NCBI RefSeq assembly: GCF_016924145.1 | Contig: NZ_JAFFZO010000006.1 | Coordinates: 89,159-153,158, forward strand | Direction of reading: 5' to 3' | Source: Amphritea pacifica | Lineage (GTDB): Bacteria; Pseudomonadota; Gammaproteobacteria; Pseudomonadales; Balneatricaceae | DNA length: 64,000 nt | Shown: positions 20,258 to 27,542 of the stretch, piece by piece | Numbering within the stretch: the first letter of the stretch is position 1 | How the letters are laid out: the number at the start of each line of letters is the position of its first letter | Notes under the pieces: model-generated | What the model was told of the DNA's origin: nothing | Databases searched by the model: none | Seen by the model: only the letters and a program-made list of their open reading frames with translations | Made by a program: the position numbers and the translations under genes

Positions 20258-20836
20258 GTTTTCTGTTTTGAATACAAGAAGCAAGTTAAAGGGGTCAAAG
20301 CCCTTTTTAGATCAATAGCTCTCTAGGGGCTCCCGGATCAATAGGCTCAGATTAATTGATTTCGTAGCCTGAGGCACTTGCTTTTTATCTTGTTGGGACT
20401 CGCTCTTCATCCCAACCTATCGTATTTACGCAGCTTATTTGCTGATTTAGATATTGAAAACAAAGGGTTATGGTTGTTGATCAAAACTTAACCACACTGA
20501 TCCTTGATGCTTTAGCCGTGCTGAGCGTTGGTCCCTCTCTCCTCCATTATTGCTTTATCTCTGTGCCCTCGGTGTCCTCTGTGGTGAGTTTAGTGCGGTG
20601 TTACCACCTAATGAAAGGGTCAGGATCAATAAGCTGATCAATCGGCTCAGATACGCTTAATTCACTCGTTCATGAGTTACTGTGTTTCTTATAACACTAA
20701 AAATAAGCTAGCTGTTATTTTTTTGCTATTTATGGTCTAAAAGTAAGCAATAATTTACATATCGCTTTGGCTTATCTATTATTGCTTATAAGTCGTCTAT
20801 AAATTAGTCTAAAAATAAGCAAGGAGTTATGTTCTG
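20258..20836. promoter_or_regulatory. Intergenic region, first copy of a duplicated hipB upstream segment
   Basis: This gene-free stretch is the first half of an imperfect tandem duplication. It starts with AGGGGTCAAAG near 20290, contains a copy of the dispersed 42-bp repeat (20554-20595), and ends in an AT-rich promoter zone (20695-20823) dense in TAAGC/GCTTA half-sites such as AAAATAAGCTA, TAAGCAATAA, TTGCTTATAAG and AAAATAAGCAA. These spaced inverted and direct half-sites are the likely HipB operator. The second copy lies at 21067-21602 with about 11 bases of net deletion and scattered substitutions. Confidence 0.75.
20554..20595 (+). repeat. Dispersed 42-bp repeat, copy 1
   Basis: The core reads TTTATCTCTGTGCCCTCGG and ends CTCTGTGGTGAGTTTAGTG. 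Nearly the same sequence occurs at 21330, 23357 and 26801, each time in a non-coding gap and in the same orientation. Confidence 0.85.
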
Positions 20837-21103
20837 ATGAGTGATACAAAACTCTCTAACGCTGAAGTCCAGTCTTTCCTGACCGACTTGGGGGTGCTTT
20901 ATGAGAAGCAGGCTGCTGAGCTCTCATTGCTTCGTCAGCAGCAAGACTTCAAACCAATTGAGTCTTTAGCAGAAGTCGTTAAACAAGCCAGGAAGGAGCA
21001 GGGCGTGACGATAGAGGATCTTGCTACCTATAGTGGCGTATCTCATATGACCATTTCAAAAGGGAAAGGGGTCAAAGCCCTTTTTAGGTCAATAGCTCTC
21101 TAG
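20837..21103 (+). pseudogene. Truncated duplicate of hipB
   Basis: The first 75 or so codons are identical, apart from one substitution (E for D at residue 54), to the intact hipB at 21603. After SHMTISK in the recognition region of the helix-turn-helix, the frame runs into the upstream repeat (AGGGGTCAAAGCCC) of the second copy and ends after 13 unrelated residues. The C-terminal end of the DNA-binding domain and the tail are therefore lost. Promoter and operator are retained, so it could still be transcribed and might yield a dominant-negative or unstable peptide; this is inference. It arose by tandem duplication of the hipB 5' region. Confidence 0.85.
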
Positions 21104-21602
21104 GGGCTCCCGGATTAATAGGCTCAGATTAATTGATTTCGTAGCCTGAGGCACTTGTTTTTTATCTTGTTGGGACTCGTTCTTCATCCCAATCTACCGT
21201 ATTTACGCAGCTTATTTGCTGATTTAGCTATTGAAAACAAAGGGTTATGGTTATTGGTCAAAACTTAACCACACTGATCCTTGATGCTTTAGCCGTGCTG
21301 AGCGTTGCCCCTTTTTTCTCCGTTAGTGCTTTATCTCTGTGCCCTCAGTGTCCTCTGTGGTTAGTTTAGTGCGGTAATGAAAGGGTCAGGATCAATAAGC
21401 TGATCAATCGGCTCAGATCCGCTTAATTCACTCGTTCATGAGTTACTGTGTTTGTTACAACACTAAAAATAAGCTAACTGTTATTTTTTTGCTATTTATG
21501 GTCTAAAAATAAGCAATAATTTACATATTGCTTTGGCTTGTCTATTATTGCTTATAAGTCGTCTATAAATTAGTCAAAAAATAAGCAAGGAGTTATGCTC
21601 TG
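21067..21602. repeat. Second copy of the duplicated hipB upstream segment, with operator/promoter
   Basis: This matches 20290-20836 with scattered substitutions and a net loss of 11 bases, spaced about 766-777 bases apart. It carries the working promoter and operator zone of the hipBST operon: AAAATAAGCTA, TAAGCAATAA, ATTGCTTATAAG and AAAATAAGCAAGG half-sites between 21460 and 21595, the last merging with the GGAG ribosome site. The non-coding part has diverged visibly more than the hipB coding part. Confidence 0.85.
21330..21371 (+). repeat. Dispersed 42-bp repeat, copy 2
   Basis: It matches copy 1 with CAGTG for CGGTG and TTAGTTTAG for TGAGTTTAG. It is part of the larger tandem duplication. 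Confidence 0.85.
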
Positions 21603-21911
21603 ATGAGTGATACAAAACTCTCTAACGCTGAAGTCCAGTCTTTCCTGACCGACTTGGGGGTGCTTTATGAGAAGCAGGCTGCTGAGCTCTCATTGCTTCG
21701 TCAGCAGCAAGACTTCAAACCAATTGAGTCTTTAGCAGAAGTCGTTAAACAAGCCAGGAAGGACCAGGGCGTGACGATAGAGGATCTTGCTACCTATAGT
21801 GGCGTATCTCATATGACCATTTCAAAAATTGAAAAAGGTCAGACTAACGTGAAGGCTGAGCTTATGATCGCAGTACTGGCTGCGCTGGGTAAAAAGCTAT
21901 GGGTAGGATAG
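21603..21911 (+). CDS. hipB: HipB-type antitoxin / operon repressor (HipBST system)
   Basis: The 102-residue protein has an extended N-terminal helical region (about residues 1-40, rich in Leu/Glu/Gln) and an XRE-type helix-turn-helix (VVKQARKDQGVTIEDLATYS then GVSHMTISKIEKGQTNV), ending KKLWVG. HipB proteins bind operators in their own promoter and contact the kinase. Length and position as the first of three overlapping genes fit the tripartite HipBST organisation, where HipB is about 100 residues. It overlaps hipS by 13 bases. A truncated duplicate lies upstream. Confidence 0.9.
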   Translation: MSDTKLSNAEVQSFLTDLGVLYEKQAAELSLLRQQQDFKPIESLAEVVKQARKDQGVTIEDLATYSGVSHMTISKIEKGQTNVKAELMIAVLAALGKKLWVG

Positions 21912-22219
21912 CAATTGTATTTTTTAACGCTCAAGTGGCTGGTGAGCTGAGAGAAATAGACGGTGGCGGTTTTGAGTTTCAATACAAGCCTGACTATTTT
22001 GCCGACGGGGTTCCGCTCTCATACAGGCTACCTCTGCAGCAAGAGCCGTTTAAGTCTGATGTATTGTTTCCTTTTTTTGAAAATTTGGCAGCTGAGGGCT
22101 GGATGAAAGAGGTTCAGTCAGTCAACCAGAAAATTGATGAAAGAGACACATTTGGACTGTTGTTGCAAAACGGAGATGATTTAGCCGGAGCCGTAACGTT
22201 GAAGGAAGCTCAGTCATGA
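21899..22219 (+). CDS. hipS: HipS-like small antitoxin (HipA N-terminal subdomain as a separate protein)
   Basis: The 106-residue protein corresponds to the N-terminal subdomain 1 of HipA: beta-rich start IVFFNAQVAGELREIDGGGFEFQY, YRLPLQQEPF, FPFFENLAAEGWMKEV, and LLLQNGDDLAGAVTL. In ordinary HipA this is fused to the kinase; here it ends and the kinase begins in another frame with a 4-base overlap, at exactly the split found in the HipBST system of E. coli O127, where HipS is the antitoxin. Two independent frames of the right size with overlapping start and stop argue against a frameshift artefact. The antitoxin role is inferred from that family. Confidence 0.88.
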   Translation: MGRIAIVFFNAQVAGELREIDGGGFEFQYKPDYFADGVPLSYRLPLQQEPFKSDVLFPFFENLAAEGWMKEVQSVNQKIDERDTFGLLLQNGDDLAGAVTLKEAQS

Positions 22220-23220
22220 CACACTGTTATATCTCGTTAGAAACGCTTATGAGTAGCAATAAAAATCCGCTCATGAAAGATGTTGCGGCTAAGGCCTTTT
22301 ATGGTTCTGACAAAGTTTCGGCAGCTTTAGATGTTTCCCGACAGGCGTTTTTTCAAAAAGGTCGCCAATTTACTAAAGGCCTGTCCATTTCCGGGGTTCA
22401 GCAGAAACTTTCATTGAAAGTAGATTCTGATACGTCAGCGTTAGTACCGACAACAAATGATGGAGAGTATATATTAAAGCCGTCCCCCGATGGTTTAGAG
22501 GCCTGTGCTGAAATGGAGCACCTTTGCATGGGTATTAGCCGTGCGATGGGAATAGAAACCGCTGAGTCTGGTTTGGTTGAATTTTCAGATGGAGAAAAAG
22601 CATATATCACAAAGCGATATGATCGAACCTCAACAGGGAAGTTGCATCAGGAAGATCTCTGCTCACTTTCAGACCTTTTAAAAGATGATAAGTATGGCAG
22701 TTCGTATGAAGCTGCCGGGGTACTGCTGAGGGCAGTGACTGGAAATAAAATGGCCGTGCAGAACGAATATTTTAAGAGGGTTCTGCTTTCTTATCTGGTT
22801 GGTAATGACGATCAGCACTTAAAGAACTTCAGCGTTATTCGGCAGCCTGATAACAAAGGCCTTACCTATGATAGGTTAACTCCGAATTACGATATCTTGT
22901 GCACAGAGTTTTATCCGACGGATGGCATTGGCCAGTTGGCGATGCCTTTATTAGAAAGCGAAAAGGAAGGAGTTTTTTCTGAGGCTCATGACTATTTTGG
23001 TTACTACACCAGGCAGGACTTCATGATGTTAGCTGAAAAGATAGGCCTGAGATCTGTTGCTGCTGAGAAGGCAATAAAATCATTCGGGAAGAAACTAGGG
23101 CTGGCTAATCAACTGATTGACAGATCCTATGTTCCGGAACATCTCAAGGAGAAGATGAAAGATTTGGTGGCGCTCAGATATAGAGCTATTTGTGCTGAAA
23201 AACCTCAATTAAATGAGTAG
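22216..23220 (+). CDS. hipT: HipT-like serine/threonine kinase toxin
   Basis: The 334-residue protein corresponds to HipA without its first subdomain. The Gly-rich loop reads GLSISGVQQKLSL, placing S57 and S59 at the same numbers as the two autophosphorylated serines (SIS) of E. coli HipT. Other kinase motifs are DGEYILKPSP (ATP-site Lys), YITKRYDR, the catalytic-loop GNDDQHLKNFS (D198/D199), and the metal-binding YDILCT (D226). Its length matches HipT (about 335). HipT of E. coli O127 inhibits growth by phosphorylating tryptophanyl-tRNA synthetase; the target here is unknown. It is the last gene of hipBST. Confidence 0.9.
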   Translation: MTHCYISLETLMSSNKNPLMKDVAAKAFYGSDKVSAALDVSRQAFFQKGRQFTKGLSISGVQQKLSLKVDSDTSALVPTTNDGEYILKPSPDGLEACAEMEHLCMGISRAMGIETAESGLVEFSDGEKAYITKRYDRTSTGKLHQEDLCSLSDLLKDDKYGSSYEAAGVLLRAVTGNKMAVQNEYFKRVLLSYLVGNDDQHLKNFSVIRQPDNKGLTYDRLTPNYDILCTEFYPTDGIGQLAMPLLESEKEGVFSEAHDYFGYYTRQDFMMLAEKIGLRSVAAEKAIKSFGKKLGLANQLIDRSYVPEHLKEKMKDLVALRYRAICAEKPQLNE

Positions 23221-23422
23221 CTTTAATCCTATGATTTTGAGCTGGCTAATGAGTTGAAGGGGTCAAAATCATTGATCCAGACTTAACAACTCTATGAACA
23301 GGCTCCTGATCCCTGATGCTTTAGCCGTGCTGAGCGTGGCCCTTCTCCGTTAGTGCTTTATCTCTGTGCCCTCGGTGTCCTCTGTGGTGAGTTTAGTGTA
23401 ACGATACTAGCCTGCCGACTGT
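23221..23422. repeat. Intergenic region with partial third copy of the hipB-upstream repeat
   Basis: After hipT the AGGGGTCAAA start (near 23258), the TGCTTTAGCCGTGCTGAGCGTGG segment and the 42-bp core (23357-23398) of the hipB upstream duplication recur in the same orientation, without the operator zone. It marks the right end of the AT-rich island, next to the convergent NAD-kinase-like gene. Confidence 0.8.
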
Positions 23423-24358
23423 TTATCCCATTACCAGCCTCCCCCGCTTTTCTGCCAGCCCAATGGTTACCCTGCAGCCAGAGTTAAACAGTAAGTAGTC
23501 GTTTTCTACACCATCGGAGAAGATAACCCCATTCTCCGGCATCATGGATTCTAAACGCAATGGTTTGCTCAGGCTTACCTCGCCAAACACTAATGAGGTT
23601 GATGAGGTTCGGCTGGGGAAAGGTTCCCGCACGGCAAATTGCAGTTTCTGTGCACTCCAGTCAAATCCTCCCTGTAAAGGGTGGTTCTGAGTGCCGGTTT
23701 CTTTCATGACACCAACGGCACCGGCCAACACGGAGGCAAACCAGCCGGTAGAGCCAAATCCTGTGGAGACGATGATGCCCGACGAGGATTGCTGTTCCGT
23801 CTGCCCGTTCCAGGTCAGGGAATAACGGGCCGAGGTGTGACTTTTTGGCCCGATAAACAGGTCATTGATGGCTAACAGGGTTTGGCCATCATTGGTTCGT
23901 GCCTGCGCAAAGGTGATCTCATTAACGGTAGACTGTCCCCGGTTGACGGTGCTGATGACACTGTCCAGGTCTTTCGTTTCGAAAGGCAGCAGGATGCCGT
24001 CCCAGCGCTGAGGATCAGGGTTGATGGCGATGACCGGCTGTCCGTCCAGATACTTCAGAGTGTTTGCCACCAGACCGTCCTGACCAATCACCACAACCAC
24101 ATCATCAGGCCCGAACTGGAAACTGGGCAGGTATTGACGGCTGAGGGACTGAAACCGCCCACGGGCTTTTAATACCTGCTCGATCTCCTGTACGCGCTGT
24201 CGGTAAAGATCATGCTCAGCCAGATAGTCACTGGGATCAGTCTGGTTGTGTTCGAGGTAGAATTGCGCCTGAGGCCAGGTATTAAAGCGGCCTACCAGCT
24301 CTTCAAGTCTTGTTTTTCGCCATACCAGCACATAGCGGGTTTGATTTGTTGTAGTCAT
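23423..24358 (-). CDS. NAD kinase-like (ATP-NAD kinase fold) protein
   Basis: The 311-residue protein has an extra N-terminal region (about 80 residues, partly helical) and then an NAD-kinase-type fold: GPDDVVVVIGQDGLVANTLKYL (about 83-104), where canonical NAD kinase has GGDGT; NDLFIG in place of the NE motif; and SSGIIVSTGFGSTGW, equivalent to the conserved STPTGSTAY region. The GQDG change at residues 92-95 and the unusual N-terminus suggest a divergent substrate or a regulatory role rather than the housekeeping NadK. It starts where the SPFH gene stops (1-base overlap), so the two are co-transcribed, and both are divergent from a Nudix/NrtR-like regulator. Confidence 0.72.
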   Translation of the reverse strand: MTTTNQTRYVLVWRKTRLEELVGRFNTWPQAQFYLEHNQTDPSDYLAEHDLYRQRVQEIEQVLKARGRFQSLSRQYLPSFQFGPDDVVVVIGQDGLVANTLKYLDGQPVIAINPDPQRWDGILLPFETKDLDSVISTVNRGQSTVNEITFAQARTNDGQTLLAINDLFIGPKSHTSARYSLTWNGQTEQQSSSGIIVSTGFGSTGWFASVLAGAVGVMKETGTQNHPLQGGFDWSAQKLQFAVREPFPSRTSSTSLVFGEVSLSKPLRLESMMPENGVIFSDGVENDYLLFNSGCRVTIGLAEKRGRLVMG

Positions 24359-25374
24359 TATCCGGCCCTTTTCATCAGTTGAGAGAACAGATCTGGAGAG
24401 ATATTTAACTCACCAATTTTCGCGGCGTTTTGCGCCAGAGAATCGAAAGCAAAGGCGAACAGTTGATCGGCCTGCATGTTGCCCATCGCCATGGCTTTCA
24501 GGTTTTCTACGGGGATGGTTTGATAGGCTTTCAGCTGAGCTTCAATCGCGTAGGCCTGTGTTTGCGCTTCAATTTTTCCGTTTTTAGCATTCAGTTGCAC
24601 CAGCTCGATTCGCTGACTTTCCGCTTCGATATCGGCCTGAAGTCTCTCTTGTTCGATCTCTTTTCGGGCTCTCATCAGGTTGCGCTCATTGGTAACCTGT
24701 TCCTGTTTAATTTCCTGCTCTTTTTTCTGAACTTCCAGATCGGTTTGTAACTCGGCCTCCCGGATGGTTCTTTCCTGTTCCACCGCGGCTTTACGGCGCA
24801 GATAGATGGCGTCATCCGCTTCTTTGAGAATCGACTCCCGGGCTTCCGCTTCCAGTGCCCGGACAGTTTCCGGCGCGGGGGTAATGCCGGTGATACTCAG
24901 GTCCACCACCTCGATGCCCAGGGTCTGCAGTGCCGGTTCGTTTGCCAGCCCCTGCTGAGTATTTGTCATTAATTGTTTCGTCAGTTTCAGTGCCTCTCTC
25001 AGTTTGACGGCCTGTATATCTGCCTGAAAGCGGTTCTGTACGAAACGGATCATGCGATCATCTAAGCGCAAAGGGTCTTCTGTTGTATAACGGTTTTCTC
25101 TGGGGCTCACGGTGTAGTTCATCACCTCCGCCAACTGGTCGGGGTTAACAATGCGATAACTCAGCTGCCCCTGAACCCGCACCTCCTGGAAGTCGTCTGT
25201 CTGTAGGTTAAAGATGAAAGAGGCTTCCTGCACGCTGGTAGGCACACAGGCAATGGAGGCTGTCGCCGGGTTATACCAGAAACTGATGCCCTGGCCCTTA
25301 CGGCGGACTTTACCGTTGGCTGTTTTAATGGCGTAAGTGGCTGCGTCGACTTTAAAGAATTGAATTCCAAACAT
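24358..25374 (-). CDS. SPFH/Band 7 domain protein
   Basis: The 338-residue protein has a Band 7 domain (about residues 20-190: FNLQTDDFQEVRVQGQLSYRI, and LGIEVVDLSITGITPAPETVRALEAEARE) followed by a long Glu/Gln/Arg-rich coiled coil (about 190-285) and a short C-terminal helix region. There is no clear N-terminal membrane segment, unlike flotillin or HflK. Such proteins assemble into ring or membrane-associated scaffolds. A strong AAGGAG site lies before the ATG. It is the first gene of a two-gene unit with the NAD-kinase-like gene, and its promoter region contains palindromes shared with the divergent Nudix-type regulator. Confidence 0.85.
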   Translation of the reverse strand: MFGIQFFKVDAATYAIKTANGKVRRKGQGISFWYNPATASIACVPTSVQEASFIFNLQTDDFQEVRVQGQLSYRIVNPDQLAEVMNYTVSPRENRYTTEDPLRLDDRMIRFVQNRFQADIQAVKLREALKLTKQLMTNTQQGLANEPALQTLGIEVVDLSITGITPAPETVRALEAEARESILKEADDAIYLRRKAAVEQERTIREAELQTDLEVQKKEQEIKQEQVTNERNLMRARKEIEQERLQADIEAESQRIELVQLNAKNGKIEAQTQAYAIEAQLKAYQTIPVENLKAMAMGNMQADQLFAFAFDSLAQNAAKIGELNISPDLFSQLMKRAG

Positions 25375-25393
25375 GATTGTCTCTCCTTTTTAA

Positions 25394-25412
25394 TAGTGAC
25401 CTTATGTCACTA
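25394..25412. promoter_or_regulatory. Palindromic operator candidate 1 (NrtR-like)
   Basis: TAGTGAC-N5-GTCACTA is a perfect 7-bp inverted repeat 20 bases upstream of the SPFH start codon, in the divergent gap shared with the Nudix-type regulator. It is a likely binding site for that regulator. Confidence 0.65.
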
Positions 25413-25431
25413 ATATGAATGGTGGCTTATA

Positions 25432-25471
25432 GTCACTTATTATGTCAAGCACTAAGTGACAAAAAGACACA
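25432..25471. promoter_or_regulatory. Operator candidate 2: GTCACTTA ... TAAGTGAC cluster
   Basis: GTCACTTA (25432-25439) and its reverse complement TAAGTGAC (25453-25460) flank a 13-base centre. The latter continues as AGTGAC-N5-GACACA, so the same half-site recurs with the 5-base spacing of operator 1. Two such sites in the divergent promoter suggest cooperative control. Confidence 0.55.
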
Positions 25472-25521
25472 AATTGATTAGAATGGCGTTATCCCCTTCT
25501 AACCCCTAAAGCAGCCTGAAT

Positions 25522-26253
25522 ATGTCAGAACAATCAGCAATGGATGAAGCAACTTACCTGCAGCAATATGACCCTAAGCAGTTCGACAGTCCTTTAGTGA
25601 CCGTCGACGCTGCGTTATTTACCTATCATGATGGCGTGTTGAAGGTGCTGCTGGTGGAACGGGCGAGTCATCCGGAGCTGGGAAAATGGGGATTACCGGG
25701 GGGATTTATCGATGTTCATCGGGTGGCTGATCTGACACAGGCTATTAATGGTGTTATTGAGGATAAAACCGGAATAACCGCGCCCTACCTTGAGCAGTTG
25801 GCCAGCTATGGCAACAATCGGCGCGACAAACGGGGCTGGTCGGTTACGGTCAGTTATACCGCGCTGATGGCTTATCAGGCCTGCGAGGCCAGGATAGCAA
25901 CGGTGGCTGATGCGCAATGGGTTGATGTAGCGCAACTGCCGGAGATGACACTGGCGTTTGATCACATGACGATCATAGAGGCTGGGCGTGAAAGGCTAAA
26001 GCAAAAAGCGCTCTACTCAATCGTGCCCGCTTATGCCCTGGCGGAGGAGTTTACTTTTCCTGAGTTGCAGCACCTGCATGAGCTGCTCATTGGCAAGCCG
26101 TTGCAAAAGCGTTCGTTTCGTCGTCGCATTGAACAGGCAAACCTTTTGGAGGATACCGGTAAGTTCCGAAAAGACGCCGGGAGACCGGCTATTTTATACC
26201 GTCTTGCCGCAGGTGCTGAACAATACCGTTTTGTGCGAAACCTGGAAGATTAA
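25522..26253 (+). CDS. Nudix-domain transcriptional regulator, NrtR-like
   Basis: The 243-residue protein has an N-terminal Nudix fold (VTVDAALFTYHDGVLKVLL, GKWGLPGGFID) and a C-terminal winged-helix region (about 155-240: LPEMTLAFDH, FTFPELQHLHELLIGKPLQK, RSFRRRIEQANLLEDTG, GRPAILYRL). The Nudix box (about residues 60-84) has lost the REXXEE core (NGVIED in its place), as in NrtR regulators that bind ADP-ribose or related NAD metabolites without hydrolysis. NrtR proteins control NAD genes; here the divergent neighbours are a NAD-kinase-like and an SPFH protein, with shared palindromes between them. The ligand is inference. Confidence 0.82.
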   Translation: MSEQSAMDEATYLQQYDPKQFDSPLVTVDAALFTYHDGVLKVLLVERASHPELGKWGLPGGFIDVHRVADLTQAINGVIEDKTGITAPYLEQLASYGNNRRDKRGWSVTVSYTALMAYQACEARIATVADAQWVDVAQLPEMTLAFDHMTIIEAGRERLKQKALYSIVPAYALAEEFTFPELQHLHELLIGKPLQKRSFRRRIEQANLLEDTGKFRKDAGRPAILYRLAAGAEQYRFVRNLED

Positions 26254-26532
26254 GTCTGCTCATTATTCCTGGTGTACCTGAGCTTCTCTACGCTTGCCAT
26301 AACCCGGAATAGTTTTTGCTCTTTCCTCTGTTGACCGCGTTTGTGGGTGATAAATGGTCCGGTTTTGTTCTGTAAGGCACAAAATCAGCGTAGATTCGTT
26401 GAATAACTTACAGCCTTTCCAGGCTATTTCCCCGGTTTTTTATCTGACTATTCAGTCGGGCCGTCGTGGTCAAAGATGTGGCGGAAGCCTTGTTGCAGCT
26501 GCCACAGACTGATAATTACAGGAGAAATTGAA
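26254..26532. other. Intergenic region, no gene recognised
   Basis: This 279-bp gap separates the Nudix-type regulator from a small protein gene. It has no terminator or repeat that I can support; it presumably carries the promoter of the small gene. An upstream in-frame extension of that gene exists but lacks a ribosome site. Confidence 0.5.
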
Positions 26533-26730
26533 ATGGCTAAGTTCTATGTTGAAAAGGGTGCAAATGCAGCGGGTGAGTTTGTAGTGCATAACGAAACCTG
26601 TACCTCCCTGCCCGAAAAAGATAAGTTGCTCTACCTGGGATCACGCAGCAACGCCGCGGCGCCGCTGAATGAAGCGGGTCTGTATCAGTGTGCGCCTTCT
26701 GCGCCCTGCCCTGAATGCATTGCTGGCTGA
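26533..26730 (+). CDS. Small cysteine-containing protein of unknown function
   Basis: The 65-residue product starts MAKFYVEKGANAAGEFVVHN and ends CAPSAPCPECIAG. It has four Cys (one in HNETCTSLP and three near the C-terminus, including a CPEC pair), suggesting metal binding or a redox function. AGGAGA lies 7 bases before the ATG, and a strong terminator follows 20 bases after the stop, so a genuine single-gene transcript is likely. I do not recognise the family with certainty. Confidence 0.75.
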   Translation: MAKFYVEKGANAAGEFVVHNETCTSLPEKDKLLYLGSRSNAAAPLNEAGLYQCAPSAPCPECIAG

Positions 26731-26750
26731 TAGGTGAATCTCAATGATAA

Positions 26751-26773
26751 AAGCCCGCAGTTGCGGGCTTTTT
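26751..26773 (+). terminator. Terminator after the small Cys protein
   Basis: A 9-bp stem AAGCCCGCA / TGCGGGCTT with a 2-base loop and a T-run. Almost the same hairpin recurs at 28591-28613. Confidence 0.92.
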
Positions 26774-26800
26774 GTTGGCTTTTTCCTCCCCCGTTAGCGT

Positions 26801-26842
26801 TTTATCTCTGTGCCTCCGATGTCCTCTGAGGTGAATTTAGTG
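26801..26842 (+). repeat. Dispersed 42-bp repeat, copy 4 (diverged)
   Basis: It matches the core of the other three copies (TTTATCTCTGTGCC...GTCCTCTGAGGTGAATTTAGTG) with a few substitutions and one lost base. It lies directly after the terminator and outside the AT-rich island. Confidence 0.75.
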
Positions 26843-26867
26843 GGGTGACCCTCTGTTTTATGCGGCT

Positions 26868-27542
26868 TTACTCATCACTCATAAAGCCCATCAGATGAAG
26901 CAGACTGGTGAATAGATTAAAGATCGACACAAACAGTGTGGTTGTTGCCATGATGTAGTTGGTTTCACCGCCGTGGATGATGTTGCTGGTTTCGTACAGG
27001 ATGAGACCTGACATTAACAGCACAAACATCGCTGAAACCACCAGAGACAGCGCCCCTATTTCAAAGAAAAACGCGCCGATACCGGCCAGGAAGGCCACCA
27101 GAATGCCCACCGTTAAAAACCCGCCCATAAAACTGAAGTCTTTATTGGTGGTGACCACATAGGCCGACAGGCCGAGGAAGATAACCCCGGTTGCCGCCAT
27201 GGCGTTCATAATGATCTGTCCGCCGTTTGGCAGGCTCATATAGGCACTCAGTATCGGTCCGAGCGTCAGGCCCATAAATCCGGTCAGCGCAAATACGCAG
27301 ACGATGCCTAAACCGCTGTTACGAAACTTCGAGGTGGCGAACAGCAAACCGAAGTAGCCAACCAGGGTAATAATGATGCCTGGGTGGGGCAGATTCAGGG
27401 CCATGGAGAGGCCTGCGGTCGCGCCACTGAACAGCAGCGTCATCGACAACAGCATATAGGTGTTTTTAAGCACCCGGTTCTGGGTGCGGGTTGAGTCGGA
27501 GCCCGCAGCATATGCCGGGCTTGAGCTGATAGGCTTGTCCAT
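26868..27542 (-). CDS. Bax inhibitor-1 / YccA family membrane protein
   Basis: The 224-residue protein has about seven hydrophobic segments and the family pattern: NTYMLLSMTLLFSGATAGLS at the start, ALTGFMGLTLGPILSAY, SAYVVTTNKDFSFMGGFL, and a C-terminal acidic-polar segment (LILYETSNIIHGGETNYIMA ... LLHLMGFMSDE). Bacterial members such as YccA modulate FtsH and may leak calcium or protons. Its start codon overlaps the stop of the upstream HPF-like gene by one base (TAATG), so translation is probably coupled. Confidence 0.9.
   Translation of the reverse strand: MDKPISSSPAYAAGSDSTRTQNRVLKNTYMLLSMTLLFSGATAGLSMALNLPHPGIIITLVGYFGLLFATSKFRNSGLGIVCVFALTGFMGLTLGPILSAYMSLPNGGQIIMNAMAATGVIFLGLSAYVVTTNKDFSFMGGFLTVGILVAFLAGIGAFFFEIGALSLVVSAMFVLLMSGLILYETSNIIHGGETNYIMATTTLFVSIFNLFTSLLHLMGFMSDE

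Noticed and set aside
21899-23220. hipS-hipT as a single hipA broken by frameshift
   Set aside because: Both frames have the lengths of true HipS and HipT, overlap by ATGA, and the kinase start coincides with the known split, so a natural tripartite locus is the better reading.
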